From the NCBI GenBank assembly GCA_016946835.1, contig JACVTC010000613.1, positions 1 to 15,243 on the forward strand: a stretch of 15,243 bases of DNA. The letters are read 5' to 3'. Under the pieces are notes generated by a model. That model saw nothing but the letters and a program-made list of their open reading frames with translations, did not search any database and was not told the DNA's origin. Origin of the DNA: Neocallimastix lanati (nom. inval.) (Eukaryota; Neocallimastigomycota; Neocallimastigomycetes; Neocallimastigales; Neocallimastigaceae). The position numbers were made by a program, and so were the translations under genes. Shown piece by piece: positions 1 through 7,594 of the stretch (position 1 is the stretch's first letter; every line of letters starts with the position of its first letter).

Positions 1-40
1 TTGATTATGTTGGGAATTATTAACATTATAGGTATTAATA

Positions 41-658
41 TTATTGTTTCCTTACAGAAAGTCTATTTACTTTCTCGGCAATTTTGAAAGCTTTATCCAT
101 ACTTATATCATCTTTAAGGGATAATTTCTTCCAGGCTTCATAATTATTTTGAATAGAATCAATATAATCTAGTACACCAATGCGCTTTCTTCTCTTTTTA
201 TCAAGTTTAGTGTACAAAGTTCTATATCTTACATTAAAGTCTTTAATCTTTTCGTTTCTTTTAATTCGCATTGCACGAAGTTCTTTAAGAAGTAAATTTT
301 GGTCTTCTTTAATACCGTAAAAATTTTCAAGACTTGAAATAATTTTTTCAAGGGAAGGAAATTTAATATCATCATCAACATTTTCTTCTTCATCATCATC
401 TTCTTCTTCATCTGATGAATCATCACTTTCATCATCACTATCTTCTCCCAAATCTTCAATAACGCGTTGTACTTCACCAGAGCTGGTAAGTAAACAAGCA
501 TTAAATATTGTTTCTGGATCTGTAATACCTTGTATCTTGATCCAAAGTTTTAATTCAGTAGCCCAGAACTTAATATCTAAATTGTCCTTGCTAAGTTTCA
601 CAATATCTCTTAATTCTTTTTTCAATTCTTTAAAGCTCAAAGTTGTTCCCTTGGACAT
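41..658 (-). CDS. gag: Gag-like capsid protein of element L
   Basis: This encodes about 205 residues from the ATG at 656-658 (MSKG...). The frame is open to an ATG at 724, but the inner ATG has A at -3 and begins the conserved-looking hydrophilic part, so I prefer it. The stretch from SLEKIISSLENFYG through ELRAMRIKRNEKIKDFNVRYRTL matches the middle element's Gag in pattern (LxxYY...ELxxIxIRxxExIxDFxxRxxxL), which is typical of the retrotransposon Gag capsid fold. An acidic run of Asp, Glu and Ser (368-445) interrupts the domain and has no counterpart in the middle element. No zinc knuckle is seen before the stop at 41-43. A different frame continues as an Asn-rich linker to the window edge, so this Gag is probably cut short by an indel. 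Its role would be to form the virus-like particle that packages element RNA. Confidence 0.75.
   Translation of the reverse strand: MSKGTTLSFKELKKELRDIVKLSKDNLDIKFWATELKLWIKIQGITDPETIFNACLLTSSGEVQRVIEDLGEDSDDESDDSSDEEEDDDEEENVDDDIKFPSLEKIISSLENFYGIKEDQNLLLKELRAMRIKRNEKIKDFNVRYRTLYTKLDKKRRKRIGVLDYIDSIQNNYEAWKKLSLKDDISMDKAFKIAEKVNRLSVRKQ
368..445 (-). other. Acidic low-complexity tract inside Gag of element L
   Basis: About 26 residues that are almost all Asp, Glu or Ser, with one Asn and one Val. The DNA is a run of TCATCA/TTCTTC triplets. The tract separates the N-terminal helix-rich part of Gag from the part alignable to the middle element's Gag. Confidence 0.85.
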
Positions 659-833
659 TTTGTTTAAATATTTCTTGTTGTATATTAATGAGGTGATTAA
701 ATAAGAATAAATTTGGAAATACAACTTTAAAAATATAATTTAATAGGTAATTTAATATCGAATCAATTTTTAAAACAATATATTTTAGTAACTTTTGAAA
801 ATAATAATTTTATTTGCTTTCTTTAGTAGATAT

Positions 834-1024
834 AAGCTCGAAATCCTTATCGACAACTTAGTAGAAATTATAAAGCACGAGGTTCTTTTCGACCACTTTA
901 TTAAGAATAATTTTTAAGTTCGAAATCTTTATCGACAACTTAATAGAATAATTTTAAGTTCGAAATCTTTATCGACAACTTAATAGAATATTTTTCAAGC
1001 TCGAAATCTTTATCGACCACTTGA
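834..1024 (-). repeat. Five ~40-bp tandem repeats, each able to form a hairpin
   Basis: Units start at 834, 873, 916, 956 and 997, with lengths of 39 to 43. The shared plus-strand core is AAGTTCGA, eight bases, then TCGACAACTT. The flanks AAGT and ACTT pair, and the two TCGA blocks pair, giving an 8-bp stem with a 2-nt bulge and an 8-nt loop. Unit 2 is the most diverged but keeps its outer AAG/CTT and inner CGA/TCG pairs. Confidence 0.85.
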
Positions 1025-1600
1025 ATTTTGTAATTTAGTATATTTGTAGTAATAAATTTAGAAGCAAAGTTTTATTTATTATTTTCACCTTTCAAAAATT
1101 TTTCTTTTTAAACGATAAATATTGTATTGTTATAGTTAATAAAATTATTAATTAATTATAATTATTAAACACAAAAAATAATCTTTATTGTCGTACAATC
1201 TGATAGTACACACTGTCTGATGTGCAGCTTACCTAATGGTGTCATGCCACGCGTGTGCCACGATTACTATATTCAATATAAAATATAGCAGTTCAGAGCC
1301 TACTAGCCCAATTACTATGTAGGATAAACTTAATCCGATAATCTATGTACGGAATAAAAAAAATTTTAAAAGTATTCAATAATATTTTTATTAACTAATA
1401 AAAATTAACTAAAAACACAATATTTTCAAAGTAAATTAAGATTCTTTTACAGGAATTATTAAACAAATAAAGTATCAGTAATAAAAAAAAATAAAAAAAA
1501 TTTAAATGGCGAAGTTAGCCAAAGTCTGATACTTTATATAATAAAGTGCCTTATAACTAGCACAAAGAAAAGTAAAAAAAATATATATAAAAAAAACAAT

Positions 1601-1622
1601 CTTACGCCTTCGGTGACGTAAG
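1601..1622. other. Short hairpin with TTCG loop
   Basis: CTTACG at 1601-1606 pairs with CGTAAG at 1617-1622. The inner CC-TTCG-G closes a UUCG-type tetraloop on the plus strand. It lies in a locally GC-richer patch of the element L leader. Confidence 0.55.
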
Positions 1623-1692
1623 CTCCTTATTCGCCAGTGCTTGGAAAGTACCCGCACCTTCGTGTGTTGAAACGTTGAAGGCTGAACTATTA

Positions 1693-1707
1693 TTACCGGG
1701 TCGGTAA
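1693..1707. other. Perfect 6-bp inverted repeat, 3-nt spacer
   Basis: TTACCG (1693-1698), GGT, CGGTAA (1702-1707). It is notable because its surroundings are otherwise AT rich. Its role is unknown. Confidence 0.6.
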
Positions 1708-1740
1708 CCAAATACCTTCGTCTACTTTCCAATTAATCTC

Positions 1741-1786
1741 CAAATTAACTACTATTCAATAACCTACTATGAATAGAGTTAATTTG
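1741..1786. other. 17-bp hairpin in the element L leader
   Basis: 1741-1750 is complementary to 1777-1786 (10 bp), and 1752-1758 is complementary to 1770-1776 (7 bp). One unpaired A lies at 1751 and the loop is 11 nt. The stem includes C-G pairs and is not a simple AT repeat, so chance is an unlikely explanation. Confidence 0.8.
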
Positions 1787-1920
1787 TTGCTATCTGAGAA
1801 TACACTGTGTATGAGCTCTATCCGCTCCTTGTTATAATTTTACAAAATTTGTTTTTTTTTTTTTTTTGAATCTTAATTTTACTTATTTAAAAAAAAAAAT
1901 TTTTTTTTTATATATATATC

Positions 1921-1966
1921 AAACAAGCGCCATAGGTTAATCAAAGGATTAACGACTTACTTGTTT
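1921..1966. other. Two-tier inverted repeat 75 nt from the L PBS
   Basis: The outer arms are AAACAAG (1921-1927) and CTTGTTT (1960-1966). The inner arms are GTTAATC (1936-1942) and GATTAAC (1947-1953) around a 4-nt AAAG loop. It lies shortly downstream of the primer-binding site in transcript sense, where packaging or dimerisation signals occur in retroelements. That role is inference. Confidence 0.65.
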
Positions 1967-2040
1967 ATCAATATAAAATAAAAAAAAATTAAAAAAAAAA
2001 AATCTATGTTATTTACTATTATTTCTATTTAATTCCCCGA

Positions 2041-2051
2041 TATCTCCACCA
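2041..2051 (-). other. Primer-binding site of element L (tRNA-Ala-like)
   Basis: The plus strand reads TATCTCCACCA, the form of a tRNA 3' end: acceptor strand, A73, CCA. T at position 70 with CC at 71-72 is what alanine tRNAs carry (G3-U70 identity pair). It lies 6 nt from the proposed LTR end at 2058. The flanks 2026-2035 and 2073-2082 form a perfect 10-bp inverted repeat, so the PBS would sit in the loop of a U5-leader stem. Confidence 0.65.
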
Positions 2052-2057
2052 TATAAA

Positions 2058-2371
2058 TGTTAAGGTTTTAGAGAATTAAATAAAAATAAAGTAAGAAACA
2101 CAAATTTTATTTATTTATTTATTATTTTTTATTTATTTATTTTATTAATTTTACTTTATTTGATCTTATTTGATTATTTTTAAAAATTGGTAGCAAAATT
2201 TACAACTATTTATACTTTTTTCAAGGCATAAAAGTTGTTCTTGCCACTAAATTACATTTTATTAAATTTTTTTTTTATAAAAACTATTAAATTTAAATTG
2301 AATTTTATAATCAGTTATATAAATTTTAATTATAATAATATAAATAAAATACATTTATAATATTAATAAAA

Positions 2372-2411
<40 letters not shown>

Positions 2412-2895
2412 CTAAAATATTACTAATAAGAATTTATTTAATTGGCTATAATTTTTATTACAATCTGTTAAAATATTCAAATAGAAATAAAAATACTATT
2501 CTAATATAAAGGTTTTTAATAAAATAAAATTTTTTTCAATATAAAATAAAACATTTCGATATAAAATTTTATAATAAAAGTTAAAATATAATATATAAAT
2601 TTTTAATCATCAATATATAAAAATATTATTAATACAAATTTTCATTATTAATATAAAAATAAAAAAAATAAGATTTATTATTAATATTGCTAATATAAGT
2701 TTTAAATATATAAAAATATTACTTTTAATATAAGATTTAATATAAAAATATAAAGTTTAATATAATTTTTGATTTAATTTTTGATCTTTGGATTTAAAAA
2801 TTTATTAAAGTACAAAAAATAATAATGTACACATAATGTATTAGAAATAAATCGTAGATTTAATTAAGAATGCATTATTTAGTACATTCTTATCA
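2058..2895 (-). repeat. Candidate 5' LTR of element L (single copy)
   Basis: Plus-strand ends are TGTTAAGG and TCTTATCA, a TG...CA pair with a 6/8 terminal inverted repeat. The 2895 end resembles the LTR end of element R (CATTCTTATCA against CATTCTTTACCA). The body is AT-rich with a T31 run at 2374-2404 and no gene. A near-perfect 10-bp inverted repeat lies close to the outer end (2865-2874 with 2883-2892). Without the second LTR the borders remain a proposal. Confidence 0.55.
2374..2404. repeat. Poly(T) run, 31 bases
   Basis: An uninterrupted T run inside the candidate LTR of element L, which would be A-rich on the transcript strand. Confidence 0.95.
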
Positions 2896-2899
2896 CAAG
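2896..2899. repeat. 4-bp target-site duplication CAAG (left copy of element M)
   Basis: CAAG directly precedes the TGACAAATG start of the lower LTR of M and recurs directly after its upper LTR at 9931-9934. A 4-bp duplication is within the usual 4-6 bp range for Ty3/gypsy integrases. The bases before it (TATCA) also match the LTR end, so the exact length could be read as longer. This CAAG also directly abuts the proposed end of element L. Confidence 0.8.
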
Positions 2900-3575
2900 T
2901 GACAAATGTTGATTATTATCTTAATTTAGAATTTACTTCTAAAAGTGATAATAATTTGTCAATTAAAAGGGTAGTTATTAACACAAAAATGTTAATTAAA
3001 ACACTACAGTTTAAAATAAGAAAAGAATATTTGTTTTTTTTTTATAATAAAACTTTATTTATCAATATAAAATTGTACTTTTTATTATTTTGAATATTTA
3101 TATTCTTAATAAAAAGTATTTAAAATAAATGAGAATAAAAGAAAATAATTTATTAAAACTTAAATTTTAAATTTTTAATTCTTGAATTCTGATTTTTTTA
3201 TTTTTAAAGAAATATTTACATGTTTTTATATTTTTCTTTTAAGTTTAAATTATTTAAAATAAAACTATATAATTATTTTAAGTAAACACTTTTAAGATAA
3301 AATAAACAATTTTGTTATTATTAATAAGTTTCTTTTTTAATTAATATTAATATCAATTTAAACTGAGATTTAATTTAAAATCGTTAAAGTAAAATAAAAG
3401 AATAATTTAATATAAAATACATTGTTCTTTAAATTAAAATAATATTTATTTAATAATTTTAAATCTTTTAATTTATTTTTATTAAAATATTATTTTATAA
3501 TTATCAATAACTAATTAAGAGGGTTATTATTCCATTTTATTGATTTTTCTTAATTTATAATTTGGTTATTTATCA
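2900..3575 (-). repeat. 3' LTR of element M
   Basis: 676 bp, TGACAAAT...ATTTATCA (terminal inverted repeat 7/8). It aligns end to end with 9254-9930. The differences are A at 3214 against T at 9569, T at 3561 against C at 9916, and one fewer T in the run near 3034-3043. The last ten bases (3566-3575) also encode the C-terminus and stop of Pol. Confidence 0.97.
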
Positions 3576-6500
3576 ATTCCTCCACCATCAGATTGAACTT
3601 CGTCTCTTGAAGTTTTAATATTTTCTTCTCTTATTGTATATGGATAAACATTTTTAATATGTACGTTTCTTGCAAGTAATTTTCCAGTTTGTGGGTCTTC
3701 TAATACTACTGTGTTGAATTTTGGTTCTTTTACAACCCTAAATGGTCCGTAAAAGTAAGGGTCTAACTTTGTCCTGTTAATTAATCTTATCATCACATAG
3801 TCTCCAATTTTGTATTGTTTCTTTAATGCTTTATTGAAACCTATTCTGTGTTCCCAATATTTATTAGCATATTCTGAATATCCTATTGCTTCTTTTACCC
3901 ATTTGTAATGTCTTAAAAATCTTCGAAAATTAAATTCGTCTTCTGTTTCTCCTTCTTCTTGGTGAATATCCGGAAACATGATTTCCATTGGCCAAGTATC
4001 CCTTCTTCCATATAATAGTTCAAAACTGCTGAATTTAGTTTTTGAACTTTTTGTTGTTCTAAGTGCCCATAAGACTGATGGAAGACATTCGTCCCATTCC
4101 TGTTCTTCCGTTATTAATAATCGTAATATTTTTCCAATCTCTCTATTTCTGTTTTCTATCATTCCATTTGATTGTGGATGGTGTGGTGCAGTAAAATGTA
4201 CCCATGATCCATATAAATCGATCATCATTTTTGTAATATCCGAAATGAATGAGGATCCATTATCTGTTATGATTATTTCTGGTGGTCCATGTCTTGCTAT
4301 TACTTCTGTTAAAAATTTAATTACCTGTTCTGATTTAATATCTGGTATAGCTTTGGCTTCTGGCCATTTAGTAAAGTAATCAACTAAAGTAATTATATAT
4401 TTATTACCTTGTTTTGTGGCTGGTAACGGTCCGATAATATCTAGTCCTACTCTGGTAAAAGGTTTTTCAATTGGTGTAATATGATCTTCTGTATTTTGTG
4501 GTAGTGATTTGGGTCTAAATAGTTGACACTTGTGGCATGATCGAACCCACATTCTAACATCATTCCATATTCCAGGCCAGTAGTATGATTCTAAAATTCT
4601 TAAAGTAGTCTTTTCAGCACCTTCATGGCCGACGTTATGAGCTCTATCAATAATATCTTTCTTATCTTCATCTCTATAAATGACTTTTAAATATAAATCG
4701 TTTTTTTTATAATATAAAGTGTTATCTATTATTTGATAATTTTTGCTAAAATATTTTCTTATACCTTCTGGTAAGTCTAAATCTCTTGGGTTGATATCAC
4801 TTAAAATAGCATTAATACAATTTGTAACACTTTCATTTTGTTTTGATGGTAATCTAGATAAAGCATCTGCGAATATATTAGACTTTCCTTTTTCGTATAT
4901 TAATTTTATTTTATATTTATTAAATTCTTCTATCCATCTAAAATGTCTATTTTTGGTTGGTATGCTATTTTCAAAAAAACCTAAAAGTGGTTTATGGTCA
5001 GTAATTACTGTTGTTATTTGTTTATTACTTACAATATATTCGCGGAATTTCTTTAAACTATAAATAACTGCTAAGCCTTCCAGATCGGTTATAGAGTAAT
5101 TTTCTTCTGCAGGCTTTAAGGATCTGCTAACACAATAAATTGGATGTTCCAATTTATCTACCTCCCGTTGCAAGAGTACACCCCCGATTCCTTTGATAGA
5201 AGCATCTGTTCTAATAATGAATGGCCTATTGAAATCAGGAAAGGCAAGTATTGGATCTTTCAAGAGACAATTTCTTAAGTCTTCAAATGCTAAGGTACAA
5301 TCATTATTCCAATTGTAATTATTATTTTTCTTTAAAAGTTTGAATAGTGGACTAGCTCTAATAGAAAAGTTTTTTATAAATTTTCTGTAATAACTTACCA
5401 AACCAAGAAATGATCTTAATTGAGAAATATTCTTTGGGTTTTCCCATAAGGCAATACTTTGGACTTTTGATGGTGCAGTTTTTAATCCATCAGCTGTTAG
5501 TACATGTCCTAAAACTTCGACTTTTTCTTTAAAAAATTGACACTTTTGTAAATTTATTGATAAATTATATTTTGAGAATATATCGAATACTAATTTTAAG
5601 TGATTTATGTGCTCTTTTAAATTCTTAGAATAAACCACGATATCGTCAATATAGACAAATAAGCATTCACCTATTAATGGTAGCAATATCCGATTCATTT
5701 CTCGTTGGAATGTCGCTGGCGCATTTGTGAGTCCAAAAGGCATTACTAAAAAATTGTAATTTCCAAATTTTGTGGTGAATGATGTTTTCTCGATATCTTT
5801 CTTATTCATTGGTATTTGGTGGTAACCAGAAAATAAATCCAATGCGGAAAATATTTTTGCACCCTTTACTGATGTTACTAATTCGTCAATGAGAGGCAAG
5901 GCATAAGAATCTTTTATTGTAATATTATTCAGTTTTCTATAATCAATACACATTCTCCATTTTCCATTTTTCTTTTGAACAAGTAATACTGGGAATGCCC
6001 ATGGTGAATGGGAAGGTTCTATTAGTCCTTTGTTTAATAATGATATTATTTCCTCCTTAAGAATATTTGAATGTTCCTTTGATAATTTGTACGGTTTTAA
6101 TTTTATTGGTACATTGGTAGTTGTTATTATATTATGAGGATGCAAATTTGCAGTTGTTAATTGAGAAAGAGAAGTTGCCATACACTTTTGATTATTTAAT
6201 ATTAAAATTTTAAATTCTTCCTTTATTTCAATTGGTACTTCGTTAATTATTTCGTTAAGAGTATTCATAAATTCATTTTCTTCTTCGTTTGAAATAATAA
6301 TTGAATTAATTAAAGGTATGTCCTGTTTACTATTAATAATTTCGCTAACTTTAATTAAACCTTTATCAGTCTTCTTGTAAATAAAATCATCATCTGGGTC
6401 AATTAATAATCTATATTTCTTTTGTATACTTCTTCCTATAATTAAATCATAATAATTATTTGTATAGTATATAATATAAAATTTTTCATTAATAGTTAAA

Positions 6501-7588
6501 TTTTCACTTATTTTTAATTTTATAGTTGTATAATATTGAGTTGGTATTAATGTTCCATCAGCTAGAGCAATGGTAATTGTTTCGTCAGTTTTTACTATGT
6601 TATTTAATTCAGTTTTATTAAAACTTTCTAAGGTAATTATATTAATATTTGCACCAGTATCAAATAATACTTTAAAAGGTTGGTTATTTATTTCCCCAAT
6701 GATAATCGGTATATTAAAATTCGCTATTGAACATAAAATTCTTTCTACTCTTGGCTTTAGACCCTGTTCCAATTCTTTTCTTATTGCTGGACTTGCTGCT
6801 AATAGCTGTGCTAAATTAATTTTTGGATAGATTGATTTGATTTCTTCAATAATATTAAACTTTTGTTCTCTATCTAATAATTTTATTTCAGTCATATTCC
6901 TTTTAGTAATAAATTTTGTTGGCTTATTTTCATTATAATTATCTTTATCTAAATCAATTACATTATTTGTTTTTATTTCATTTTTATTTTTATAATTTTC
7001 ATTATTTTTATTACTATTATCATTTTTATTATCATCATTATTCTTATTATCATAATTATTTTTATTATTTTTATTATTTTTATTATTTGTATTATTTGTA
7101 TTATTTGTATTATTGGTATTATTTTTATTATTTGTATTATTTGTATTATTTGTATTATTATCATTATTATTACTAATTCCATTACTGTCATTATTATTAA
7201 TAATACCATCATAACTATGATTATTATTAAGATTTATACTTTCCTCAAGATTATTTTTATTTTCTATTTCTTGATTATTATTAGTTTCGTTATTTTCATT
7301 CTGGTTGGAGTATTCTTCTTCATTATCATCTATATCCATGGCTCTTCTTCTTTTGTCTCTAATTTCTCTTTTTTGTTGTTTTACTATTTTAATTTTGGGT
7401 TGGTTTAATATTGAAGGTTTAATAATTGATTTATTTGATAATTTTATTTTGTTTTTATTCAATTGATTTGAAGTTGTAATCTTTTTTTTTTGTGCGGCAT
7501 TAATTGTGTATATGTTATTGTTATTATTGGAATTTATTGTATTTGCAATTTTATTTATATTGGGAGATTGCGTACTCCCATTATTTAT
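3566..7588 (-). CDS. pol: Pol polyprotein of element M (protease, reverse transcriptase, RNase H, integrase)
   Basis: This would be made as a Gag-Pol fusion. The frame is open from 7597 with no ATG until 7339, and it enters at 7588 after a -1 slip, giving about 1340 Pol residues. Positions below count from the TTG at 7462. Residues about 50-190 are Asn-rich linker. The aspartic protease has LFDTG (D268). The reverse transcriptase has FGLTNAPATFQ and YIDD (604-607). RNase H has RTDAS (D753), E795, D822 and D866. Integrase has zinc-finger H942, H946, C976, C979 and catalytic D1008, D1067, E1103 with the standard 35-residue D-E spacing. A GPY/F-like end follows (YGPFRV near 1238). All catalytic residues are present. 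The enzymes copy element RNA into DNA and insert it into the genome. The last codons run through the polypurine tract into the LTR. Confidence 0.96.
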   Translation of the reverse strand: MNNGSTQSPNINKIANTINSNNNNNIYTINAAQKKKITTSNQLNKNKIKLSNKSIIKPSILNQPKIKIVKQQKREIRDKRRRAMDIDDNEEEYSNQNENNETNNNQEIENKNNLEESINLNNNHSYDGIINNNDSNGISNNNDNNTNNTNNTNNKNNTNNTNNTNNTNNKNNKNNKNNYDNKNNDDNKNDNSNKNNENYKNKNEIKTNNVIDLDKDNYNENKPTKFITKRNMTEIKLLDREQKFNIIEEIKSIYPKINLAQLLAASPAIRKELEQGLKPRVERILCSIANFNIPIIIGEINNQPFKVLFDTGANINIITLESFNKTELNNIVKTDETITIALADGTLIPTQYYTTIKLKISENLTINEKFYIIYYTNNYYDLIIGRSIQKKYRLLIDPDDDFIYKKTDKGLIKVSEIINSKQDIPLINSIIISNEEENEFMNTLNEIINEVPIEIKEEFKILILNNQKCMATSLSQLTTANLHPHNIITTTNVPIKLKPYKLSKEHSNILKEEIISLLNKGLIEPSHSPWAFPVLLVQKKNGKWRMCIDYRKLNNITIKDSYALPLIDELVTSVKGAKIFSALDLFSGYHQIPMNKKDIEKTSFTTKFGNYNFLVMPFGLTNAPATFQREMNRILLPLIGECLFVYIDDIVVYSKNLKEHINHLKLVFDIFSKYNLSINLQKCQFFKEKVEVLGHVLTADGLKTAPSKVQSIALWENPKNISQLRSFLGLVSYYRKFIKNFSIRASPLFKLLKKNNNYNWNNDCTLAFEDLRNCLLKDPILAFPDFNRPFIIRTDASIKGIGGVLLQREVDKLEHPIYCVSRSLKPAEENYSITDLEGLAVIYSLKKFREYIVSNKQITTVITDHKPLLGFFENSIPTKNRHFRWIEEFNKYKIKLIYEKGKSNIFADALSRLPSKQNESVTNCINAILSDINPRDLDLPEGIRKYFSKNYQIIDNTLYYKKNDLYLKVIYRDEDKKDIIDRAHNVGHEGAEKTTLRILESYYWPGIWNDVRMWVRSCHKCQLFRPKSLPQNTEDHITPIEKPFTRVGLDIIGPLPATKQGNKYIITLVDYFTKWPEAKAIPDIKSEQVIKFLTEVIARHGPPEIIITDNGSSFISDITKMMIDLYGSWVHFTAPHHPQSNGMIENRNREIGKILRLLITEEQEWDECLPSVLWALRTTKSSKTKFSSFELLYGRRDTWPMEIMFPDIHQEEGETEDEFNFRRFLRHYKWVKEAIGYSEYANKYWEHRIGFNKALKKQYKIGDYVMIRLINRTKLDPYFYGPFRVVKEPKFNTVVLEDPQTGKLLARNVHIKNVYPYTIREENIKTSRDEVQSDGGGIDK
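3576..3589 (-). other. Polypurine tract of element M
   Basis: On the minus strand, GATGGTGGAGGAAT directly abuts the LTR start TGATAAAT. Such purine runs resist RNase H and prime second-strand DNA. Here the tract also encodes the Asp-Gly-Gly-Gly end of Pol. Confidence 0.8.
7055..7162 (-). repeat. 9-bp minisatellite coding for Asn-Asn-Thr/Lys
   Basis: Twelve successive 9-nt units encode Asn-Asn followed by Thr or Lys in the linker between the frameshift site and the protease. The frame stays open because units change by 9 bp. Confidence 0.9.
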
Positions 7589-7594
7589 TTTAAA
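7561..7594 (-). promoter_or_regulatory. Programmed -1 ribosomal frameshift signal, gag to pol (element M)
   Basis: On the minus strand, gag ends CGT TTA AAA TAA. The heptamer T TTA AAA (7594-7588) fits X XXY YYZ in the gag frame and is followed directly by the gag stop (7587-7585). A 7-nt spacer (7587-7581) leads to a hairpin, TGGGAG (7580-7575) with CTCCCA (7566-7561), loop 8 nt. The pol frame is exactly -1 relative to gag, is open from 7597, and has no nearby ATG. Heptamer, spacer length and hairpin together match the established -1 frameshift model, and element R repeats the design. Confidence 0.85.

Larger units (their letters stand above)
659..2040 (-). other. Leader of element L between PBS and gag
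   Basis: About 1.38 kb with no convincing gene. Most of it is very AT rich, with less AT-rich islands at about 1190-1345 and 1500-1830. It holds five tandem copies of a ~40-bp hairpin unit (834-1024) and several strong inverted repeats (1601-1622, 1693-1707, 1741-1786, 1921-1966). An A-run followed by a T-run and a TA repeat lies near 1890-1919. A GTAAGT splice-donor-like hexamer sits on the minus strand at 1955-1960. A structured 5' untranslated region that packages the RNA or affects its translation is plausible but unproven. Confidence 0.5.
1..2895 (-). mobile_element. Element L: 5' part of a Ty3/gypsy-type LTR retrotransposon (partial)
   Basis: Reading the minus strand, the order is candidate 5' LTR (2058-2895), tRNA-Ala-like primer-binding site (2041-2051), a long structured leader, and then a Gag gene that runs towards the left edge. 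The pol gene and 3' LTR would lie beyond base 1. The Gag is a homologue of, but clearly different from, the Gag of the middle element, so this is a separate family. Only one LTR is inside the window, so its borders rest on TG...CA ends, an imperfect terminal inverted repeat (TGTTAAGG against TGATAAGA), and the adjoining PBS. They are not confirmed by a second copy. Confidence 0.7.

Noticed and set aside
229-501. Met/Lys-rich frame overlapping Gag L
   Set aside because: It is a shifted reading of the acidic tract. The Gag frame has family similarity and this one does not.
834-1024. CRISPR-like array
   Set aside because: Units are contiguous ~40-bp tandem repeats without unique spacers, in a eukaryotic retroelement leader.
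1240-1262. ACGCGT with nearby repeated GTGCCAC as a fungal cell-cycle promoter box
   Set aside because: A single hexamer is too short to support a regulatory call.
1502-1732. Minus-strand frame of 76 codons with an Arg-rich start and a hydrophobic stretch
   Set aside because: It lies in the hairpin-rich leader of element L, overlaps two inverted repeats, and resembles no known protein. Hydrophobic AT-coded tails arise by chance here. It is kept only as a possible upstream frame.
2899-3093. Plus-strand frame of 64 codons
   Set aside because: It lies wholly inside the M LTR on the antisense strand, ends in Phe/Leu/Lys low complexity, and has no recognisable motif.
6916-7212. Tyr-rich and Ile-rich frames on both strands
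   Set aside because: These are other-frame readings of the Asn-rich minisatellite in pol.
7462-7462. TTG at 7462 as the pol start codon
   Set aside because: The frame is open upstream to 7597 with sequence matching element R, and a frameshift signal explains expression without a non-AUG start.
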